This document shows, piece after piece, positions 7,063 through 13,771 of a stretch of 14,929 nucleotides of DNA. The position numbers and the translations under genes are program-made. This DNA is from Bacillota bacterium (lineage in GTDB: Bacteria; Bacillota; Clostridia; Oscillospirales; Ruminococcaceae), in the NCBI GenBank assembly GCA_023443315.1, contig JAEZVA010000084.1:1-14929 (forward strand). The letters are read 5' to 3'. A model generated the notes under the pieces. It was not told where the DNA came from. It searched no databases and was given only the letters and a program-made list of their open reading frames with translations. The number at the start of each line of letters is the position of its first letter. Position 1 is the first letter of the stretch.

Positions 7063-8079
7063 TCACAGAGAGAACTCGCGGGTTGCCCACACATAGTCGT
7101 TTAGCTTGTCGCACACGACGCCGGTATCGAGCAAAAAGGACGCGTAATCCACCCCGCCCGCGATGGTCTCGGTCTTGCCGTACAGGTACAGGCAGGCGGC
7201 GGCATTGAGCACGGCGGCGTCCCGCTTTGCCCCCCGGTCACCCTGAACGATGTTGCGGATGATATCGGCGTTTTGCTTTGCGTCGCCGCCCGTTAGGTCG
7301 GATGCGTCACACAGCGTAAGACCATACTCCTCGGGGTCGATGGTATAGCTGCGCAGGCGTTTGCCTGTAATCTCGCATGCGGTGGTTTTACCCGTTATCG
7401 TAATCTCATCCATGCCGTCGCTTCCATGTACCACAAGCCCGCGTGTTACATTAAGCCCCGTCAATACCTTGGCAAGCGGACGCACCAGCTCCTCGTCGTA
7501 TACGCCAAGCAGCTGTCTGGTTGCGCACGCGGGGTTTGCAAGTGGTCCTAAGATGTTAAAGATGCTGCGTGTGCCAAGCTCGTTGCGCACGGGTGCTACA
7601 TGGCGCATGGCGGTGTGGTATACTGGGGCATACATAAAGCAAAAGCCTGTTTTCTTTAGTACCAGCGCATTCTGCTCGGGCGTGATGTCGATCTTCGCCC
7701 CCAGCTCCTCAAGCACGTCGGCTGCGCCGCATTTACTGGATACATTGCGGTTGCCGTGCTTTGCCACAGGCACCCCTGCCGACGCGGCGATAAACGCCGC
7801 CGCGGTGGAGATGTTAAAGCTTAACGACTTATCGCCCCCAGTGCCCACGATATCCAGCACCTCGCCGTCGTGCTCTAACCGGGCTGCATGGGCGCGCATG
7901 ACTGAGGCGCAAGCGGTAATCTCCTCTATCGTTTCCCCCTTCATGCGCATTGCCGTTAAAAACGCCGCAATCTGTGTGGGGGTTGCCTCCCCTTTCATGA
8001 TTTCATCCATCACCGCGCTTGTGATGTCGTAGGGAAGATTCTCCCGCTCAACGAGCAGGCTGAGGGTTTCTTTAATCAC
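7063..8079 (-). CDS. trpD: Anthranilate phosphoribosyltransferase
   Basis: TrpD transfers phosphoribose from PRPP to anthranilate. I place the start at the GTG at 8079, giving 338 residues (usual about 340) and beginning IKETLSLLVERENLPYD after the initiator. The frame stays open for 47 more codons upstream, but that part resembles nothing in the family, and AAAGGA (8091-8096) stands 11 nt before the GTG. Motifs: the PRPP loop GTGGD (79-83), FNISTAAAF (88-96), the stretch from KHGNRN to CGAADVLEELG (107-127), then MRHVAPVRNELGTRSIFN and LGPLANP. TrpD is not fused to TrpG. The trpG-trpD spacer (8080-8252) is AT-rich and free of hairpin modules; a weak internal promoter in it cannot be excluded. 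Confidence 0.94.
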   Translation of the reverse strand: MIKETLSLLVERENLPYDITSAVMDEIMKGEATPTQIAAFLTAMRMKGETIEEITACASVMRAHAARLEHDGEVLDIVGTGGDKSLSFNISTAAAFIAASAGVPVAKHGNRNVSSKCGAADVLEELGAKIDITPEQNALVLKKTGFCFMYAPVYHTAMRHVAPVRNELGTRSIFNILGPLANPACATRQLLGVYDEELVRPLAKVLTGLNVTRGLVVHGSDGMDEITITGKTTACEITGKRLRSYTIDPEEYGLTLCDASDLTGGDAKQNADIIRNIVQGDRGAKRDAAVLNAAACLYLYGKTETIAGGVDYASFLLDTGVVCDKLNDYVWATREFSL

Positions 8080-8252
8080 AGTATGACCAATCCTTTCGTC
8101 GTCGTTTGTACCGCGGCAAAAGCCACCACGTGTAGTTGACACTACCCTGTAAGTTAAAATAACACACATCGAAAGCGATGTATAATATGCCTTATAGGTT
8201 TCATCGACCAAATACAGCAATAAATTAATGCATTATAAGGGGTATGTTTTGT

Positions 8253-8825
8253 CTAGGAGCGTACCGACAAAAAGTTTTTCATCATCGTAAGACCGTTTGG
8301 CGTTAGTACCGATTCGGGATGAAACTGCAGCCCGAAGATCGGTTTTGTTCGGTGCGAAACTGCCATCACCTCGCCCAAGGCATCCCGTCCAGTTACAATA
8401 AGCTCGTGCGGCAGGGTGTCGTCCTTTGCAATCAGGGAATGATACCGCGCCGCCTCGATGGTTTGGGGCAGTCCTGCAAATACGGGGCAGGTGGTGTCTA
8501 CCGTAATCACGCTTTTTTTGCCGTGCATCAGCTGTCGGGCATGGGTAATGGTTGCACCCATTGCCTCGCAGATTGCCTGATGCCCCAAACACACCCCAAG
8601 AATGGGAAACTGCCCGCCCAAGGTTTGAATAACCTGTTCGCACACGCCCGCGTCCTTTGGGTAGCCGGGACCTGGAGAAAGGATGATGTGGTCGGGGGCT
8701 AGGGCGCAAATCTCTTCGGGGGTAATTGCGTCGTTGCGCACCACGCGGATATCCTGCGTAATCTCTCCCGCAAGCTGCACCAGATTGTAGGTAAAGCTGT
8801 CGTAGTTGTCGATGATTAAAAGCAT
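8253..8825 (-). CDS. trpG: Anthranilate synthase component II (glutamine amidotransferase)
   Basis: TrpG is the class I glutamine amidotransferase subunit that supplies ammonia to TrpE for anthranilate formation. The 190-residue protein shows the full triad: Cys79 in GVCLGHQ (77-83), and His169 with Glu171 in FHPES (168-172). The oxyanion part SPGPG (50-54) and the N-terminal LLIIDNYDSFTYNLVQ are typical. The same fold serves PabA in folate synthesis; the operon position favours TrpG, but one protein can do both jobs. The ATG at 8825 has an AAGGGTG-type ribosome binding site. A small hairpin (ACGGTC/GACCGT, 8860-8874, 3-nt loop) followed by TTTT on the minus strand lies about 35 nt upstream, and beyond it the repeat block. 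Confidence 0.95.
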   Translation of the reverse strand: MLLIIDNYDSFTYNLVQLAGEITQDIRVVRNDAITPEEICALAPDHIILSPGPGYPKDAGVCEQVIQTLGGQFPILGVCLGHQAICEAMGATITHARQLMHGKKSVITVDTTCPVFAGLPQTIEAARYHSLIAKDDTLPHELIVTGRDALGEVMAVSHRTKPIFGLQFHPESVLTPNGLTMMKNFLSVRS

Positions 8826-8909
8826 CGTGTTTCACACCCTTATCGGTTGGTTGTTGAAAACGGTCTTAGACCGTGTGGGGATATCACAGTGATTATCAAT
8901 GAAACTGCG

Positions 8910-9059
8910 TATTTGTAACTGATCGTGACGGAGAGCCTAGTAAGGCGCGGAAAACCCGAAAACCACAGGTTTTCGAAATGCCAATTGAAAATTGGCTATG
9001 CGTTGGTTTTCCCAATGCCAGCCTTTGGCTGGCGATGCGACGGAGGCGTCGCTCCCTAC
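8910..9059. repeat. Dispersed composite copy of 5387-5538
   Basis: From TATTTGTAA to CCCTAC this 150-nt stretch is a near copy, in the same orientation, of 5387-5538. The central part, from CCTAGTAAGG through the two hairpins to TTGGTTTTCCCAAT, is identical by eye. The last hairpin differs: CCAAGCTTTAGATTGG in one copy, CCAGCCTTTGGCTGG in the other. So a module is replaced while its context is kept. Confidence 0.85.
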
Positions 9060-9195
9060 GGAATGGGTTTCGATGTTGCGCGAAAACCAGAGAACCGCAG
9101 GTTCTCATAATGCGAAGCTTTGCTTCGCTATGTGTAGGTTAAGATAGAGCCGAGAACCGTAGGTTCTCATAATGCCAACCGAAGGTTGGCTATGC

Positions 9196-9237
9196 GAAGC
9201 TTCTCGTAATGCCAAGCTTTAGCTTGGTTATGCTATG
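9196..9237. repeat. 42-nt direct repeat, copy A
   Basis: This stretch from GAAGCTTCTCGTAATG to TGCTATG recurs at 9258-9299 with 40 of 42 positions identical, at an offset of 62 nt. It contains the GCCAAGCT..AGCTTGG hairpin and the linker TATGCTATG. Confidence 0.85.
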
Positions 9238-9257
9238 CTGAAATAGAGCCGAGAAGC

Positions 9258-9299
9258 GAAGCTTCTCGTAATGCCAAGCTTTAGCTTGGCAATGCTATG
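9258..9299. repeat. 42-nt direct repeat, copy B, overlapping the trpE 3' end
   Basis: Partner of 9196-9237. Its last five bases (9295-9299) are the complement of the trpE stop codon TAG and part of its final serine codon, so trpE ends inside repeat sequence. Confidence 0.85.
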
Positions 9300-10755
9300 A
9301 CTCCGCCACCTCGGCGGCGTTTAGGATGGCGTTGATGACCGCGTGTGCCTTGTTGCCCGATTCCTCGTATTCCAAATCGGGGACGCTGTCGGCGACTATG
9401 CCGCCGCCCGCCTGCACCGTAACGGTGTCGCCCTTTCGCACCGCCATGCGGATGGCGATGCAGGTGTCCATGTTGCCGGCAAAATCGAGGTAGCCCAGCG
9501 CACCGCCGTAGATGCCGCGGGGAGACTGTTCCAGCTCCTCAATAATCTCGCAGGCGCGGATCTTGGGTGCGCCTGAAAGGGTGCCCGCGGGCAGAATAGT
9601 CTCGATGCCGTCGCACGCGTCGCAGTCGGGGCGAATATCGCTCTCCACACAGGAGGTGATGTGCATAATCTTGGAGTAGCGGTGTATCATCTGATAAGCG
9701 ATTACCTTAACCGACGAGAAGCGTGAGATCTTTCCAAGGTCGTTGCGGGCAAGGTCTACGAGCATGTTGTGCTCGGCAAGCTCCTTTTCGTCGGCGAGCA
9801 GGTCGCGCTCTAGCTGCAAATCCTCCTCTTCGGTGGCACCGCGAGGGCGGGAGCCTGCCACGGGGAAGGTGGTTAGTCTGCCGTTTTGCAGACGCACCAG
9901 CGTCTCGGGCGACGAGCACATCACCTCGACGTCGTCGATGTGCAAAAACACCATATACGGCGACGGATTGGTGGTGCGCAGCACACGGTAGGAGGCTATT
10001 AGGCTTTCGCGGTAGGGGCTTGTAAAGCGACGGGACAGCACCGCCTGAAAGATGTCGCCGTCGCGGATGTACTGCTTTGCCTTTTGTACCATTTCGCAAT
10101 ATGCGGGGCGGGTGATGTTGCACGAAAACTGCACCCTTGCGTCGGCGCGGGTAGGGGGCAGTGGCGAAGGGTCAAGCAGGGTGCGTATCATCGCCTCAAT
10201 GTCGCCCACCGCCTTGGCGTAGCCCTGCATCACGTCGTCGGTGTTCATATTCACCACCACGCACAGCTTCTGCTTTAGGTGGTCATACGCAATCACCTTA
10301 TCAAACAGCAACAGGTCGTAGTCGGGCAACTCGCCAGTCGAAAGCCGCAGGGTCGGCTCCGAGTAGCCCATCATTGCGTAGCCGAAATATCCGACAAATC
10401 CGCCTGTAAACGGGGGCAGCCCCTCGATGCGTGGCGCCTTGTAGCGCGCGAGGATGGTGCGCAGCACATCCAGCGGTTGCTTGGTGGGTATAACCGCAGG
10501 CTCGTCGCCCTCTACCGTCACCACGCTATCCTTGCAGGTAACACGCAGCACGGGGTCAAAGCCCAAAAATGAGTAGCGGCTCCATCGCTCGCCACCCTCC
10601 ACGCTCTCGAGCAGAAAGTACCGCGCGCTCTTTTGCGCAATGCGGCGCAGCAGGGTGATGGGGGTTGCGATGTCTGCATAGATCTCCTTGCACACGGGTA
10701 TTGTGTTGTACTCCTTTGCAAGGCGCTGTATGGTGGCTGCATCGGGTTTAATCAT
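9295..10755 (-). CDS. trpE: Anthranilate synthase component I
   Basis: TrpE converts chorismate plus ammonia (from TrpG) to anthranilate and pyruvate, the committed step of tryptophan synthesis. The 486-residue length is usual. The N-terminal LLES (48-51) and WSRYSFLG (58-65) correspond to the region that binds feedback tryptophan in known TrpE enzymes. NPSPYMVFL (263-271), PVAGSRPRG (298-306), HNMLVDLARNDLGKI (329-343), GTLSGAPKIRACEII (391-405) and GIYGGALGYL (414-423) are chorismate-utilising core motifs. TrpE rather than the related PabB is favoured by LLES and by being first behind a Trp T-box. A GGTAGGTGA ribosome binding site precedes the ATG. The stop TAG and the final Ser codon overlap a repeat copy (9258-9299). 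Confidence 0.96.
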   Translation of the reverse strand: MIKPDAATIQRLAKEYNTIPVCKEIYADIATPITLLRRIAQKSARYFLLESVEGGERWSRYSFLGFDPVLRVTCKDSVVTVEGDEPAVIPTKQPLDVLRTILARYKAPRIEGLPPFTGGFVGYFGYAMMGYSEPTLRLSTGELPDYDLLLFDKVIAYDHLKQKLCVVVNMNTDDVMQGYAKAVGDIEAMIRTLLDPSPLPPTRADARVQFSCNITRPAYCEMVQKAKQYIRDGDIFQAVLSRRFTSPYRESLIASYRVLRTTNPSPYMVFLHIDDVEVMCSSPETLVRLQNGRLTTFPVAGSRPRGATEEEDLQLERDLLADEKELAEHNMLVDLARNDLGKISRFSSVKVIAYQMIHRYSKIMHITSCVESDIRPDCDACDGIETILPAGTLSGAPKIRACEIIEELEQSPRGIYGGALGYLDFAGNMDTCIAIRMAVRKGDTVTVQAGGGIVADSVPDLEYEESGNKAHAVINAILNAAEVAES

Positions 10756-10783
10756 ACGTGTTCACCTACCTGTTCTTTTAACT

Positions 10784-10824
10784 AAAAAATAAAAAGACCT
10801 TTGCCCCTGTATGGGACAAAAGCC
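10784..10824 (-). terminator. Regulated terminator of the T-box leader
   Basis: On the minus strand GGCTTTTGTCCC (10813-10824) pairs with GGGGCAAAGGTC (10796-10807) across a 5-nt loop, a 12-bp stem with three G-T pairs. It is followed directly by TTTTTATTTTTT (10784-10795). It begins 4 nt after the T-box sequence, as expected for a structure that competes with the antiterminator. Confidence 0.9.
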
Positions 10825-11069
10825 TTTGCTTCTGCGATACCACCCAAATTGATGAGAACACTCATCCACTCGTTTCACATACTATCATATGTGCCCCTCT
10901 GGTAACGGTCGGGGTGTGCCGTCGACGCCTACTACCCGTAACGGGGTTCGGGTCGCCCTCGCAAGTCCATTGGAAAACACCTGTGCTGCCGCATTCACAC
11001 CAGATAGCGACTCTCTGAATACACTGGAAGGTTTTCTACTACTCTTGCTCATTGGTTTGCGCTGTATTG
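10784..11069 (-). ncRNA. T-box leader, tRNA-Trp responsive
   Basis: This roughly 285-nt leader lets uncharged tRNA-Trp prevent early termination ahead of trpE. On the minus strand, in order: an AGAGAG stretch in the Stem I region; the likely specifier codon TGG (10967-10969), followed by A as is typical; a small CCCG/CGGG hairpin (10935-10945); a hairpin CACATA/TATGTG (10876-10893); a Stem III-like hairpin GATGAG/CTCATC (10851-10866); the T-box sequence GGGTGGTATCGCAGAAG (10829-10845); and the terminator at 10784-10824. The T-box departs from the usual GGTGGTACCGCG in one base (ATCGC). The specifier assignment is my reading of the alignment to known leaders, and agrees with the genes downstream. 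Confidence 0.88.
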
Positions 11070-11075
11070 TAAGTA

Positions 11076-11104
11076 ATTATATGGTATTCGGTCGGGCTTG
11101 TCAA
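11076..11104 (-). promoter_or_regulatory. Promoter of the trp operon
   Basis: A perfect -35 TTGACA (11099-11104) and perfect -10 TATAAT (11076-11081) are 17 bp apart on the minus strand. The start of transcription falls near 11069, just ahead of the T-box leader. The box lies only about 50 bp after the stop codon of the second methylase gene. With a consensus promoter, control must rest mainly on the T-box. Confidence 0.9.
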
Positions 11105-11155
11105 GTATACAGGAAAAAGTTTTGATTTGGGAAAAATACAAACAGCAACAGTCCA

Positions 11156-11893
11156 TTATTTTTTAAAAACAAACAGATATTCATGAGCAAGAAGTAAAAA
11201 GTTGTATTTTATACTATTTGTTTTCCAATAACCTGTAGCTCTGCAATTATGCTGTTGCTTAATTATAATCTCCTTTGTTGTAAAACCCGATTCTTCAAAG
11301 ATCTTCATTACCTCAAAACTCATCGGGATGACACACCCTTTTTTTCGAGTGTCGCCCATGAGGATTGTGCAGAATTTACCCTTCTTTAGTACACGAAAAC
11401 ACTCTGTGGCTACCAATACCATTGCCGACAAAAAGTCTTTTACTCCAAGAAGTGAGAGATCGCTAGGAATATCCTCACTGTAATTGATGATATCTGCATA
11501 AGGGGGGTGGGTACATATTAGGTCGATGCTCTCATCTTTTATAAAGTCCAGCTTACGCGCATCACCTTGCCGAATAGACACTTGAGAGTTCGTTGTATAC
11601 TCAAAAGAGGTTTTTTCGTGGCAACGATCCAGTGCAGTGGGGTTCACGTCAACTCCAATGATATTGCGATTGAGAAGTTTCGCCTCTACCAGCGTCGTTC
11701 CTCCTCCGGCAAATTGGTCAAGAACCAAATCCCCTTCACTGGAGTAACGCAACAACAGATTTCGCGGTATATAGGGCGACCAGTTTCCACGGTATTTTGC
11801 GTCGTGAGTAGCCCAGTTTCCACGCTCAGGAAAGCTCCACACCGTATTGAGTTCCAGTTCAAAAGTATCCGGCTCCCACTTTTTTATCTTCAT
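11156..11893 (-). CDS. SAM-dependent DNA methyltransferase (N4/N6 amino type), second methylase of the R-M operon
   Basis: This 245-residue protein is the third gene of the restriction-modification operon and presumably helps protect host DNA. The SAM-binding motif FAGGGTT (61-67) precedes the catalytic motif THPPYAD (128-134), a variant of the (D/N/S)PPY motif of amino-methylases. WSFPERGNWATH and YRGNWSPYIPRN (about 19-45) lie before them. The order, motif I then IV only about 65 residues later, differs from the DpnA type of second methylase as I know it, in which motif IV comes first. The gene starts with an ATGA overlap (11890-11893) on the endonuclease stop, so translation is probably coupled. 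Target base and site are inferred from context only. No terminator is visible after its TAA. Confidence 0.85.
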   Translation of the reverse strand: MKIKKWEPDTFELELNTVWSFPERGNWATHDAKYRGNWSPYIPRNLLLRYSSEGDLVLDQFAGGGTTLVEAKLLNRNIIGVDVNPTALDRCHEKTSFEYTTNSQVSIRQGDARKLDFIKDESIDLICTHPPYADIINYSEDIPSDLSLLGVKDFLSAMVLVATECFRVLKKGKFCTILMGDTRKKGCVIPMSFEVMKIFEESGFTTKEIIIKQQHNCRATGYWKTNSIKYNFLLLAHEYLFVFKK

Positions 11894-12747
11894 ATGAATA
11901 CCCTGTTGATGATTCCGTTCTCCATATCATCAATACAATAAACATGTTTCATAACATCGAAGGTTTCTTCTAGGTTGTGCCGAGCGCTCTTCCACCCTTG
12001 TCCGTCAGTAAACCACACAAAGGAAAATCCGTCAATGCCTGCGGATTCCTGCGCTAACGTTTTGTAGCTGCGAGCCGTTTCGTTTAATTTTGAACCCGAA
12101 CTGCTGTAAAAATTTGCTTCTATGCCATAAATACATGTAGGGGTTTTTACAACAAAATCAAAGCGTTTTTCCGATTTTCCACGGTTAGATATTGCAGACA
12201 GGTCGATGCCCCACTTGCTTTCAATAACACTGAGGTTCATCTCCTTAAAATAAGTACTATTTGCGGCAAACCCTGCTTGAATTAAGTGTGCTTCAACAAG
12301 ATTTTCCATAAGGTGTCCGCCGCGGTTTTTGCGCCCGTTTGAATCAAGCCCGGTTTCAACCCCTGTTGCATAATCCACCAGGTTGCTTAGCAGGTGTTTC
12401 TCCATTAAGTCAAACAGCCCAGTTTTACGCATAAATATTTTGTATTGTTCTTGGGAATAGTTCATTTCTTTAAAGGAGTACAAAAATTCTCCATCCCTGT
12501 CTATTGCGTAGATTTCACGCTCGCGAACCGCAAGTAACAGGGGAATACATTTAAGTATTTCGGGATACCTAGCTAAGATACTGTCAAAATCCTGTTCGAT
12601 ATTGCTTGATCCAATAAGCGAGTTTAAGATATTTAGCTCAACCTTGATGTTGTTTACGTTTCTGTGCACCTTTTCAAAATCAATGTAATAGGAATAATTT
12701 GATATGCTTGTTTTAAAACGAGAAAGCCACTGCGTAAAATCACGCAT
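11890..12747 (-). CDS. Type II restriction endonuclease, DpnII/MboI family (GATC)
   Basis: This enzyme is expected to cut unmethylated GATC in double-stranded DNA. The 285-residue protein matches the DpnII family in length and in its most characteristic stretch, DYATGVETGLDSNGRKNRGG (125-144). The likely metal-binding core is RFDFVV (195-200) followed by IEANFY (209-214): Asp197 and Glu210 with Asn212 in place of the usual lysine, a PD-(D/E)XK variant. ARSYKTLAQE (225-234) follows. It starts 14 nt after the methylase stop, with a GGGGG-containing ribosome binding site that overlaps that stop, and ends in an ATGA overlap with the next gene. It lies between two methylase genes, so protection can be made before or with the nuclease. 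GATC specificity rests on family recognition and on the Dam-type partner. Confidence 0.88.
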   Translation of the reverse strand: MRDFTQWLSRFKTSISNYSYYIDFEKVHRNVNNIKVELNILNSLIGSSNIEQDFDSILARYPEILKCIPLLLAVREREIYAIDRDGEFLYSFKEMNYSQEQYKIFMRKTGLFDLMEKHLLSNLVDYATGVETGLDSNGRKNRGGHLMENLVEAHLIQAGFAANSTYFKEMNLSVIESKWGIDLSAISNRGKSEKRFDFVVKTPTCIYGIEANFYSSSGSKLNETARSYKTLAQESAGIDGFSFVWFTDGQGWKSARHNLEETFDVMKHVYCIDDMENGIINRVFI

Positions 12748-12761
12748 TACAGATATCCCCC

Positions 12762-13742
12762 TTAATAATTGACTATCAGCAGTTCGCTGATTTTCCCTCG
12801 TTTGTCGCTGGCAGAGTTTATCATACGTGACGCGCTAATTCTGTGAATATTGTGTTTTTTGTAAAGTAGATCAAAAAATTCGTCGCTTTCGTCCGCATTC
12901 TTTGGGTCGGAATTGCTTGCTACAACAAATGTGCCTTTCTCACTCAGTTCGTCAATAAATTGCGCCAGCTGGGTCTGGTGTTCGTCATTAAAACCATCCT
13001 GTGAATAAGAGGTAAAGTTTGAAGTCGATGATAACGGGCGATAGGGTGGGTCAAAATACGCAAAGGTGTTTTTATCGATAAACTCCCGAGACATGGCATA
13101 ATTGCCGCACACTATCGTGACGTTTTTCAACTTGTTGCATACGGCTCTCAAGTTATTTTCATCGCAGATAACAGGCTTCTTATAATCGCCCATGGGAACA
13201 TTAAACTCCCCCTTGCGGTTGACGCGATATAGACCGTTAAAGCAGGTTCTGTTTAAAAAGATAAACAGCGCGGCGAGTTCGGACGACTTGTTCCCCTGTG
13301 CTTTCAGGGTGTTAAATCGCGCGCGGGCATCATAATAGAGGTTTTTTCTTGTTTGCTGTTCGGCATTGATATAGTTCCGTTCCAGATTGCTTAAAATACC
13401 GATTAAGTCGTCAACATGATCCCGAATACATGTATAGGTATGTATCAACTCTCGGTTTGTATCGCAAATATATACCTCCGATAGTTGATAGTTGCTTAGT
13501 ATGTCAAAGAGAACAGCACCGCCGCCGACAAATGGTTCGGCATATTTTGTTATGGTGTTCCCCAATTCTTTGGGATATTTTGCGCGGATCTCATTTAAAA
13601 TTTGTGATTTACCACCTGCCCATTTTAAAAACGGCTTAGCCAAACAATCGGGCTTAATTCCAGTTGTTTTGTTTCCTCTCGTTTTGGATTGTCGGGATTT
13701 AGTCAAAATAACCGAAGTCTCCTTTACGGTCATACAAGCCAT
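12762..13742 (-). CDS. dam: DNA adenine methylase, Dam/DpnM type (GATC)
   Basis: This enzyme methylates adenine at N6, most likely in GATC, and protects the host from the neighbouring endonuclease. The 326-residue protein has the alpha-class order: FLKWAGGKSQIL (38-49, motif X), EPFVGGGAVLFD (69-80, motif I), a target-recognition region with TCFNGLYRVNRKGEFNVPMG (166-185), and catalytic DPPY (231-234). A basic N-terminal extension of about 36 residues precedes the WAGGK motif; Dam enzymes usually begin closer to it, and an in-frame Met4 offers a nearly identical start. GGGAGGA (13750-13756), 7 nt upstream, supports the ATG at 13742. It is first in the operon behind the promoter at 13772-13800. 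Base composition is AT-richer than the trp genes, a sign of transfer. Confidence 0.93.
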   Translation of the reverse strand: MACMTVKETSVILTKSRQSKTRGNKTTGIKPDCLAKPFLKWAGGKSQILNEIRAKYPKELGNTITKYAEPFVGGGAVLFDILSNYQLSEVYICDTNRELIHTYTCIRDHVDDLIGILSNLERNYINAEQQTRKNLYYDARARFNTLKAQGNKSSELAALFIFLNRTCFNGLYRVNRKGEFNVPMGDYKKPVICDENNLRAVCNKLKNVTIVCGNYAMSREFIDKNTFAYFDPPYRPLSSTSNFTSYSQDGFNDEHQTQLAQFIDELSEKGTFVVASNSDPKNADESDEFFDLLYKKHNIHRISASRMINSASDKRGKISELLIVNY

Positions 13743-13771
13743 GCTTTATTCCTCCCTGTTTCTCTGGTCTT

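Larger units (their letters stand above)
8910..9294. repeat. Mini-hairpin array, block 3 (trpE-trpG gap)
   Basis: The 469-nt gap between trpE and trpG has no gene. From 8910 it is a chain of hairpin modules: GAAAACC-ACA-GGTTTTC and GCCAATT-GAA-AATTGGC near 8956-8995, GAGAACC-GCA-GGTTCTC (9090-9106), GCGAAGC-TTT-GCTTCGC (9112-9128), GAGAACC-GTA-GGTTCTC (9152-9168), GCCAACC-GAA-GGTTGGC (9174-9190), GCCAAGCT-TT-AGCTTGGT (9211-9228), GAGAAGC-GAA-GCTTCTC (9251-9267) and GCCAAGCT-TT-AGCTTGGC (9273-9290). Its left part matches 5387-5538 of block 2. The right edge runs into the last codons of trpE. About 84 nt next to trpG are module-free. Confidence 0.9.

Noticed and set aside
8137..8165. TTGACA with ATAACA at 17 bp on the plus strand in the trpG-trpD spacer
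   Set aside because: It points away from any gene on that strand; most likely chance in an AT-rich spacer.
8080..8220. N-terminal 47-codon extension of trpD up to an ATG at 8220
   Set aside because: The extension has no family resemblance and would give an unusually long enzyme; a ribosome binding site stands before the GTG at 8079.
8233..8835. 200-codon minus-strand frame overlapping trpG
   Set aside because: Out of frame with the amidotransferase motifs; its sequence is low-complexity and Arg/Pro-rich, typical of a shadow frame.
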